DNA of 9,336 nt from Actinomycetes bacterium. Lineage in GTDB: Bacteria; Actinomycetota; Acidimicrobiia; Acidimicrobiales; Microtrichaceae. Numbering within the stretch: position 1 is the stretch's first letter; each line of letters opens with the position of its first letter. The notes under the pieces were generated by a model, which saw only the letters and a list, made by a program, of their open reading frames with translations, did not search any database and had not been told where the DNA came from. Of this stretch, positions 1 to 4,381 are shown in pieces. The stretch is taken from positions 1 to 9,336 of the forward strand of contig JAFAFZ010000254.1 in assembly GCA_023423215.1 (NCBI GenBank), read 5' to 3'. The position numbers and the translations under genes were made by a program.

Positions 1-17
1 GGCCCGCCGCGCCCCAG

Positions 18-28
18 CCCCCCCCCCC
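18..28. repeat. Homopolymer run of 11 C
   Basis: Eleven consecutive C lie 14 bp beyond the stop codon of the DUF1269-type gene. Read on the minus strand, which is the transcript's sense, this is a G11 tract flanked on both sides by GGGG blocks, so it could form a G-quadruplex in the 3' untranslated region. Runs of this length are also prone to length errors in sequencing and to slippage. No hairpin terminator is visible in positions 1-42. Confidence 0.8.
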
Positions 29-42
29 AGCCCCATGTCCGG

Positions 43-594
43 TCAGGACGAGGCCGAGCCCTCCTTCTCGGCTTCCTTCAGCTCGGCCTCGAGCTCCTTG
101 CGGTCGGCCTTCAGCTGCTTCTCGACGATCTTGTTGGCGCGCTTGATGACCTCGTCGATTCGCTTCTGGACGTCGACCGCTGCGACGACGATCAGGCCGG
201 CGTCGCCGGTGTCGAGCGACTCGCCGACCTCCTTCAGGTCGTGGCGGGAGATGCCGCGGGCGACGTGACCGGCGAGCGCGCCGATCGCCGCGCCGCCGCC
301 GGTGGTGCCGACCAGCACGCCGGCGCCGATGGCCGCGGCGGGGAAGAGCAGGATCGTCGCGCCGGCGGCCAGGCCGAGCCCGGCGCCGATCCAACCGCCG
401 GTGCGAGTGGGCTGCTCGTGCTTCTTGACGATCTTGACCTTGCCGTCGTCCTTCTTCTCGATGACCGCGGCGTCGAAGGTGTCGACCAGTCCGAGCTCGT
501 AGTAGAGGGCCTTCACGGCTTCGTAGTCCGCCTCGGCGTCGGCCAGCTCGCTGTACTCGGCGGCGTACAGGATGAAGGTGTCGTAGCTGCTCAT
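43..594 (-). CDS. DUF1269-type membrane-associated protein
   Basis: This is a 183-residue protein. The N-terminal third (about 1-60) is an alpha/beta region rich in charged residues and aromatics, starting with MSSYDTFILY. A long glycine/alanine-rich hydrophobic stretch follows (about 66-112) that could span or dip into the membrane. A second predicted strand (LIVVAAVDV, about 134-142) comes next. The end is a strongly charged helix, probably a coiled coil (about 144-179, Lys/Glu/Ala-rich). This order matches the DUF1269 family of small membrane-associated proteins, whose function is not established. The ATG at 594 is chosen because GGGGAGG lies 6 nt upstream of it; an open frame runs back to 867 but has low-complexity composition and covers palindromic DNA. 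It stands alone and is divergent from the tRNA gene. Family assignment is from recalled sequence character, not a search. Confidence 0.75.
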   Translation of the reverse strand: MSSYDTFILYAAEYSELADAEADYEAVKALYYELGLVDTFDAAVIEKKDDGKVKIVKKHEQPTRTGGWIGAGLGLAAGATILLFPAAAIGAGVLVGTTGGGAAIGALAGHVARGISRHDLKEVGESLDTGDAGLIVVAAVDVQKRIDEVIKRANKIVEKQLKADRKELEAELKEAEKEGSASS

Positions 595-674
595 GGATCC
601 TCCCCGGATCGTGGTGTCGGGCGTGTGATCCGCGCCGGCGAACCAGCATGCCGCGTCCTGTAGTCGGCGGCGAC

Positions 675-688
675 GATTCCGCGGAATC
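675..688. repeat. Palindrome copy 1 (TTCCGCGGAA core)
   Basis: GATTCCGCGGAATC is a perfect 14-bp palindrome. Its core at 677-686 is identical to those of two further palindromes 62 and 124 bp downstream. It lies about 80 bp upstream of the DUF1269-type start codon. An operator or other protein-binding dyad is the likeliest role. Confidence 0.7.
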
Positions 689-735
689 ATCTCTGATGCG
701 GTCCGTGGCGGGGTTCTCCCGCCCCGTGACGAGGC

Positions 736-751
736 CGCTTCCGCGGAAGCG
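736..751. repeat. Palindrome copy 2 (TTCCGCGGAA core)
   Basis: CGCTTCCGCGGAAGCG is a perfect 16-bp palindrome with its core at 739-748, exactly 62 bp from copy 1 and from copy 3. It shares the longer CGCTTCCGCGGAAGCGT sequence with copy 3, so copies 2 and 3 are closer to each other than to copy 1. Confidence 0.75.
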
Positions 752-795
752 TGGCGCCCTCGCTCGGTGACGACCTCGCCTCGCTGCGCGCGCGA

Positions 796-815
796 GACGC
801 TTCCGCGGAAGCGTC
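796..815. repeat. Palindrome copy 3 (TTCCGCGGAA core, 20 bp)
   Basis: GACGCTTCCGCGGAAGCGTC is a perfect 20-bp palindrome with its core at 801-810. It is the longest of the three and the one nearest the tRNA promoter, ending 33 bp before the -35 box. The DNA between the copies is not repeated, so this is not a simple tandem duplication. Confidence 0.75.
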
Positions 816-848
816 GAGTCTTCGGCCTCGTGCGACGGAGTTCTCGTC

Positions 849-877
849 TTGGGGCACCGGAGGGCACGCGCTAGAGT
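849..877 (+). promoter_or_regulatory. Probable promoter of the tRNA-Leu gene
   Basis: TTGGGG (849-854) and TAGAGT (872-877) are separated by exactly 17 bp and resemble the -35 and -10 boxes of the main vegetative sigma factor in actinobacteria. Transcription would start near 884, leaving a leader of about 26 nt before the tRNA at 910. The correct spacing and the position directly ahead of a stable RNA gene are the main support. Confidence 0.65.
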
Positions 878-909
878 GCTCCCTCGCCCCGCAGCGATGT
901 GGGGGCCAC

Positions 910-993
910 GTCGGAGTGGCGGAATTGGCAGACGCGCTAGCTTGAGGGGCTAGTGCCCGCAAGGGCGTGGGGGTTCAAGTCCCCCCTCCGACA
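910..993 (+). tRNA. trnL: tRNA-Leu, anticodon GAG
   Basis: The acceptor stem GTCGGAG (910-916) pairs perfectly with CTCCGAC (986-992), with discriminator A993 as expected for leucine. The anticodon stem CTAGC (937-941) pairs with GCTAG (949-953) around the loop TTGAGGG, giving anticodon GAG (944-946), which reads CUC and CUU. The variable region (954-968) is long and folds as GCCC/GGGC around GCAA, the class II feature of tRNA-Leu. The T arm is GGGGG TTCAAGT CCCCC (969-985). The 3' CCA is not encoded, so it must be added after transcription. I see no repeat of the tRNA 3' end elsewhere, so there is no sign of an integrated element here. Confidence 0.97.
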
Positions 994-1051
994 CGAACCG
1001 CCACGAGCCGCCAGTGATCGACGGCGAGCTAGTGGGATGGGGTCCGGATGA

Positions 1052-1067
1052 CACCCGCCGTCGGGTG
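1052..1067 (+). terminator. Weak hairpin downstream of tRNA-Leu
   Basis: CACCCG (1052-1057) and CGGGTG (1062-1067) form a perfect 6-bp stem with a 4-nt loop, 58 nt past the end of the tRNA. There is no T-run, so terminator activity is only a guess from position. Confidence 0.3.
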
Positions 1068-1274
1068 ACCGACCGTGTCGACGTCATTCTCGGTTATCCG
1101 TGGCGCCCGGGCGCTGGCCGTCGGCGGGAGCTGCACCCGATCCCTGATCCGCGCTGCCGGGGAGGCCACTCCAACTGTCAGAGGCCTTCCAGCGCTCTGG
1201 AGCTGCAGGCGGTGCGTGGCTGGCTGGTCTCGGCTGTAGAGCGTGAGTCGGTTGGACCGGATGCGGGTAATCGA

Positions 1275-1304
1275 CTCCTGAGGGCAACCCGCCCGTCTCA
1301 GGAG
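1275..1304 (+). promoter_or_regulatory. Hairpin that buries the ribosome-binding site of the small basic protein
   Basis: CTCCTGAG (1275-1282) and CTCAGGAG (1297-1304) are perfectly complementary. The second arm contains all but the last base of the Shine-Dalgarno sequence AGGAGG (1300-1305) for the ATG at 1313. A short inner stem, GGGC (1282-1285) with GCCC (1291-1294), can stack on it around the loop AACCC. In the folded state the ribosome site would be inaccessible, so this may be a translational switch: temperature, an RNA-binding protein, a small RNA, or coupling to an upstream event. The fold is read from complementarity only; no energy was computed. Confidence 0.5.
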
Positions 1305-1312
1305 GTTCGAAG

Positions 1313-1525
1313 ATGCAGGCGTTCAAGCTCGCCACCAAGGTCACTGCTGTCCGACAGCTCGCCAAGCGGTTCGCGCCTCAGGTCCACTCCGCGATCGATT
1401 CCGCTGGCTCGGTGGCCAAGTCGAAGCTGCCTGCCCAGCATCACGCGAAGGTCGACTCGGGTGCTCGGATGGTCAAGAAGGTCGCGACGGGTGCTGAGGA
1501 GGGCTCGGCATCGCGTCGGGGATGA
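1313..1525 (+). CDS. Small basic protein of unknown function, possibly antitoxin-like
   Basis: This is a 70-residue protein with a strong Shine-Dalgarno AGGAGG at 1300-1305, 7 nt before the ATG, which is the best evidence that the frame is real. Lys and Arg clearly outnumber Asp and Glu, and His residues sit mid-protein; no membrane segment or signal peptide is visible. The middle (AIDSAGSVAKSKL, then a segment ending in VDSGARMVKK) faintly recalls the helical repeat of MT0933-like antitoxins, but those are usually acidic and I see no toxin gene beside it. A small nucleic-acid-binding protein is an equal possibility. A/T-ending codons (ACT, GCT, CCT, GGT) are somewhat commoner than in the neighbours, which could mean recent acquisition or low expression. 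It is convergent with the AI-2E gene. Confidence 0.6.
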   Translation: MQAFKLATKVTAVRQLAKRFAPQVHSAIDSAGSVAKSKLPAQHHAKVDSGARMVKKVATGAEEGSASRRG

Positions 1526-1566
1526 TCCCCGTGGACGCCGTCGGCGGCCGTTCCGGAAGCCGCAGG

Positions 1567-1593
1567 CGCTCGAACCTCAGGGCCGTTCGAGCG
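1567..1593. terminator. Stem-loop between convergent genes, overlapping the AI-2E stop
   Basis: CGCTCGAAC (1567-1575) and GTTCGAGCG (1585-1593) form a perfect 9-bp stem with a 9-nt loop that contains the TGA of the AI-2E gene (1577-1579, minus strand). It lies between convergent genes and could terminate from either side. There is no T-run. A smaller imperfect inverted repeat (GCGTC 1513-1517 / GACGC 1534-1538, with an inner GGGG/CCCC) overlaps the end of the small gene. Confidence 0.5.
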
Positions 1594-2689
1594 GCGGTGC
1601 GTCGCTCACGACCTCGAGCTCGAGGTCGTCACCGCTGCCGGTGGGTGAGGCCCGCAGCTCGGCGGCGCAGTTGATGATCACGGCGGTGACGGGCACGGCG
1701 AGCAGCACGCCGACGAAGCCGAAGAGCGAGCCGCCGGCGGCGATGACCACCAGGATCACTGCCGGGTGGATCTCGAGCGCCTTGCCGTAGACGATCGGAG
1801 CGAGCAGGTCGCCGTCGAACTGCTGCACGAGGATGGCGACGACGAGCACGATCAGCGCCTCGGTGGTCCCCGCGGTGACGAGCGTGACCAGCACAGCGAC
1901 GGCACCGGCAGCGACGGCACCGACCAGGGGCACGAACGCCGCTGCGAACGTGAGGATCATGATCGGCGCGATGAGCGTGCCGCCGACGAGCGCGACGGTG
2001 GCCCCGATCACGGCCGACTCGACCGCGCCGAGCACCGAGGACCCGAGCAGGTAGCCGCCGAGGGTCTGCCAGATGCGCCGACAGAGCCGATCAGCGACCC
2101 CGCGACGGCCGGCCGGCAGCAGCGAGCGCCCCCAGTCGAGCGCCCGGGGGCCGTCCTTCACCATGAAGAAGCAGAGCAGGAGCGACAGCACCGCGCCCGC
2201 GAGCAGCGAGGCGAGCAGGAACGCACCGCTCGTCAGCGCCGATGAGGAGTTCCGCAGCAGCTCGCCGCCTCGGTCGACGACCCACTCGCGGGCGTCGTCG
2301 ATGTCGTCCTGGGTGAGGTCGAACGGGCCGTCGTCGACCAGCCAGGCCTGGAGGTCGTCCACCCCCTCGGTGACCGTCTCCTGCACGTCGTCGAACTGGC
2401 CGGCCACCGACGGCACGATGAACCACGTCGCCGCGGCGAGCACGGCGACGAAGCCGAGCACGACCGACACGGCTGCGAGCGCCGGGGGCAGCCCGCGGTC
2501 ACGCAGGAAGGTGGCGGCCGGCTGCAGCGCCCTGGTCAGCAGCAGCGCGACGGCGATCGGAAGGGCGACGACACTGAGCTGCCCGACACCCCAGAGGACC
2601 ACCGCCAGGGCGGCGCCGATCACCAGGAAGCGCCAGCTGTAGGAGGCGAGCCGGACGATGGTCGGATGGATCGGTCGCTCGGTGGTCAC
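1577..2689 (-). CDS. AI-2E-family transporter (putative permease)
   Basis: This 370-residue multi-pass membrane protein has the typical length and architecture of the AI-2E family. Two N-terminal helices (about 20-36 and 38-52) and a third (about 70-92) precede an acidic soluble insert (about 97-150). Further helices follow: about 156-177, ending in FFMVKDG (174-180), then a cluster with PLVGA, the QQFDGDLLAP block, HPAVILVV and FGFVGVLLAVP. These are family hallmarks. Members export or exchange varied solutes (autoinducer-2, Na+/H+, others), so the substrate cannot be named. An acidic tail of about 25 residues ends the protein. The start is GTG at 2689 with no clear Shine-Dalgarno. It is in the same direction as the SDR gene, 96 bp behind it, with a possible terminator between, so co-transcription is uncertain. 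Confidence 0.88.
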   Translation of the reverse strand: MTTERPIHPTIVRLASYSWRFLVIGAALAVVLWGVGQLSVVALPIAVALLLTRALQPAATFLRDRGLPPALAAVSVVLGFVAVLAAATWFIVPSVAGQFDDVQETVTEGVDDLQAWLVDDGPFDLTQDDIDDAREWVVDRGGELLRNSSSALTSGAFLLASLLAGAVLSLLLCFFMVKDGPRALDWGRSLLPAGRRGVADRLCRRIWQTLGGYLLGSSVLGAVESAVIGATVALVGGTLIAPIMILTFAAAFVPLVGAVAAGAVAVLVTLVTAGTTEALIVLVVAILVQQFDGDLLAPIVYGKALEIHPAVILVVIAAGGSLFGFVGVLLAVPVTAVIINCAAELRASPTGSGDDLELEVVSDAPPLERP

Positions 2690-2741
2690 CCGTGTCGGGT
2701 ACCCAACGGCACGGAGCAGGCAAACGGTGACGGCGGTCGGG

Positions 2742-2764
2742 TCGGCGCCGGGAACTCGCGCCGA
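2742..2764 (-). terminator. Candidate terminator after the SDR gene
   Basis: TCGGCGC (2742-2748) and GCGCCGA (2758-2764) form a 7-bp stem with a 9-nt loop, about 21 bp past the SDR stop on the minus strand and 53 bp before the GTG of the AI-2E gene. No T-run follows, so it could instead be a mere GC-rich coincidence or an attenuator. Confidence 0.35.
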
Positions 2765-2785
2765 GGGGCTCCGAACGGCGCGCCG

Positions 2786-3598
2786 TCAGCCGACGAAGCG
2801 AGAGGTCAGCCGGCCGACGAGTCCAGAGCGGCCCGGCACGAAGCGGACGAAGGCGTCGACGGCCCGGGCGTCGGGTCCGATCACGCAGCGTGCACGATCG
2901 TGCTCGATCGCGGCGACGATCCGGCGGGCGACCGCAGTGGGCGGACGCATGGCGAACGGCGCAAAGCGGCTGTTGCCCATCTGGGCGAGGCGGGACGCCT
3001 CGCTCCCGCGCGCGGTGTTGGTGATGTCGGTCCGCGCCGCGCCGGGGTAGACGGCAGTGACGCCGATCGAGGTGGTGACCAGCTCGCTGCGGAGCGCTTC
3101 GGTGAAGCCGCGCACCGCGCCCTTGGTGAGCGAGTACGAGGCGTTGTGGGGGAGTCCGAGCAGTCCGACCATCGAGGACATGTTGACGATGTGCGCCTCG
3201 TCGGCTCGACGCAGCTCGGGTAGGAAGGCGCGACAGCCGTGGACGACGCCCCACAGGTTGATGTCCACGATCCAGCGGAGGTCGTCGAGCGATTCGTCCT
3301 CGAACGCACCCGCGGAGGTGACCCAGGCGTTGTTCATCAGGATGTTGCAGCCGCCGTGCGTCGCGACGACGTCGTCGGCGAGCGCGTCCATCTGCGCCGG
3401 ATCGGTGACGTCGGCGACGTGGACCGATGCGACGTGTCCCGCTCCGGTCAGCAGTCCCGCGGTGGTCTCGAGGGCCGCGACGTCGATGTCGACGAGTGCG
3501 ACCCGACAGCCGCGTGCGGCCAGGGCTTCGGCAGCCGCTCGTCCGATACCGCTGCCGGCACCGGTGACGACGGCGACCCGGTCCCTGAACTGCTTCAT
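2786..3598 (-). CDS. Short-chain dehydrogenase/reductase (classical SDR)
   Basis: This 270-residue Rossmann-fold oxidoreductase would catalyse NAD(P)-dependent alcohol/ketone interconversion in the cytoplasm. Visible motifs are the nucleotide-binding TGAGSGIG (12-19), Asp37 after the second strand (LVDID), which usually means NAD(H) preference, and the catalytic set Asn114, Ser142 (or 141), Tyr155 and Lys159 (YSLTK). PGAARTDI (185-192) is the substrate-side loop. The usual NNAG is NNAW here (89-92). The basic C-terminal tail (about 221-270), with HDRARCVIGPDARAV, is common in this SDR subgroup. Start ATG 3598 has GGGAG 7 nt upstream; a longer open frame to 4060 overlaps the divergent regulator and is not needed. 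It is divergent from tetR with a 113-bp gap, the usual layout for a TetR target. The substrate is unknown. Confidence 0.92.
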   Translation of the reverse strand: MKQFRDRVAVVTGAGSGIGRAAAEALAARGCRVALVDIDVAALETTAGLLTGAGHVASVHVADVTDPAQMDALADDVVATHGGCNILMNNAWVTSAGAFEDESLDDLRWIVDINLWGVVHGCRAFLPELRRADEAHIVNMSSMVGLLGLPHNASYSLTKGAVRGFTEALRSELVTTSIGVTAVYPGAARTDITNTARGSEASRLAQMGNSRFAPFAMRPPTAVARRIVAAIEHDRARCVIGPDARAVDAFVRFVPGRSGLVGRLTSRFVG

Positions 3599-3675
3599 CC
3601 GACTGCTCCCGTGACCGGCATCGCCGCTGCGGCGGTCGTCCGAGTGGTCGTGGTCTCGAGGAGCATGCAGCGCTT

Positions 3676-3702
3676 CTTTCAGATACCGGTGGTAATGGAA
3701 AG
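3676..3702. promoter_or_regulatory. Candidate TetR operator between SDR and tetR
   Basis: CTTTCAGATACC (3676-3687) and GGTAATGGAAAG (3691-3702) are inverted copies matching at 9 of 12 positions around a 3-bp centre. The size and position fit a TetR-family dyad. The right half overlaps the GGAAAG ribosome site of tetR, so binding would be expected to silence tetR-OYE and probably the SDR as well. A second small dyad, CACTGTAGTG (3703-3712), abuts it. On the minus strand TTCGTC-17 bp-TACAGT (3732-3704) is a possible but weak SDR promoter, whose start point would fall in or beside the operator. Confidence 0.45.
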
Positions 3703-3711
3703 CACTGTAGT

Positions 3712-4368
3712 GTGCACGACGTGGACGACGAACGGGGAGTCGACGCGGCGCCGCGAGCCGGCCGTGGCCGGCCGAGGGACGACCGCCTCGACGAGCGTGT
3801 GCTCGCCGCGACGAGGGCCTCGCTGGAGGACCTCGGGTGGGAGCGCACCAGCGTCCGCGGTGTGGCCGAGCGCTCGGGCGTGAGCCGACCGGCGATCGCC
3901 CGACGATGGCCGTCGAAGGCCCACCTCGTCCTCGCAGCGATCCTGGGAGAGACACCGGACCTCGACGCGTTCGAGGACGTCGACATGGCGGGATGGATCG
4001 ACGGCGTGGTCGACGGCAGCTTCGCCCTCTTCGATCGGACCGACGTGCAGGCTGCGGCACCGGGACTGCTCGCGACGCTGCGCGACCACGAGGACATCCG
4101 AGCGGCGCTGTGGGACGGCTTCAGCGGGCCTGCGTCCGCACTCGCGGTCGAGGCCCACCGCGACGGCGGCACCGACGTGCTCGAGACGGCAGCCGCGGGT
4201 GAACCCGTCGGCGACGACCTCGTCGTGGATGCACGTGCAGCGATCGTGCTCGCCGCCGGGTCCGCGCTGTTCCTGAGCCTGGTGGTGGGCGCCGACGACC
4301 GACTGCGACGACGCGTCGAGACGGTGCTGACCTCCGCGATGACCGATCTCCTGGACCCGCAGAGCTGA
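3712..4368 (+). CDS. TetR-family transcriptional regulator
   Basis: This 218-residue protein is probably a dimeric repressor released by a small ligand. A charged arm (GRGRPR, 17-22) precedes the N-terminal helix-turn-helix (about 25-75). Within this, TSVRGVAERSGVSRPAIARRW holds the recognition helix and RRWPSKAHLV (64-73) is the family's W-x-SK-x-x-L signature. The rest (about 80-218) is a divergent ligand-binding and dimer domain. The start is GTG at 3712 with GGAAAG 8 nt upstream; a second in-frame GTG at 3721 is possible but badly spaced. It is divergent from the SDR and only 13 bp ahead of the OYE gene, so it most likely controls both. The ligand cannot be inferred beyond a likely hydrophobic substrate or product of these enzymes. 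Confidence 0.9.
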   Translation: MHDVDDERGVDAAPRAGRGRPRDDRLDERVLAATRASLEDLGWERTSVRGVAERSGVSRPAIARRWPSKAHLVLAAILGETPDLDAFEDVDMAGWIDGVVDGSFALFDRTDVQAAAPGLLATLRDHEDIRAALWDGFSGPASALAVEAHRDGGTDVLETAAAGEPVGDDLVVDARAAIVLAAGSALFLSLVVGADDRLRRRVETVLTSAMTDLLDPQS

Positions 4369-4381
4369 CAAGGACCCGCCG

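Larger units (their letters stand above)
595..909. other. Gene-free region between DUF1269-type gene and tRNA-Leu
   Basis: I see no credible gene in these 315 bp. Open frames here (for example 751-945 + and 687-962 -) lack ribosome sites, and some run into the tRNA. The stretch holds the upstream region of the DUF1269-type gene, three spaced palindromes (675-688, 736-751, 796-815) and the tRNA promoter (849-877). Confidence 0.7.
994..1312. other. Gene-free region between tRNA-Leu and the small basic protein
   Basis: No convincing gene is seen in these 319 bp. A frame from 1014 to 1790 is open but has no ribosome site and overlaps the small protein and the AI-2E gene in other frames. The region holds a short hairpin (1052-1067), possibly the tRNA terminator, a minor stem at 1188-1201, and the ribosome-site hairpin at 1275-1304. 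I could not assign a promoter for the small gene. Confidence 0.6.

Noticed and set aside
675..815. The evenly spaced palindromes as a CRISPR array
   Set aside because: The repeats are only 14-20 bp and fully palindromic, flanks differ between copies, there are three units, and no cas genes are present.
910..1312. tRNA-Leu as an attachment site of an integrated element
   Set aside because: No integrase gene and no second copy of the tRNA 3' end (GGTTCAAGTCCCCC) is present in the window.
1014..1790. Long plus-strand open frame (258 codons)
   Set aside because: It overlaps the small basic protein and the 3' end of the AI-2E gene in other frames, has no ribosome site, and its translation is Arg/Ser-rich as expected of a shadow in GC-rich DNA.
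3599..4060. Longer N-terminus for the SDR gene (open to 4060)
   Set aside because: The extension overlaps tetR and the operator, is Arg/Pro-rich, and the ATG at 3598 has its own ribosome site directly before the Rossmann fold.
2499..4172. Very long minus-strand open frame (557 codons)
   Set aside because: It runs out of frame across the SDR gene and antisense to tetR; the Arg/Pro-rich translation has no family features, while the overlapped genes have clear motifs.
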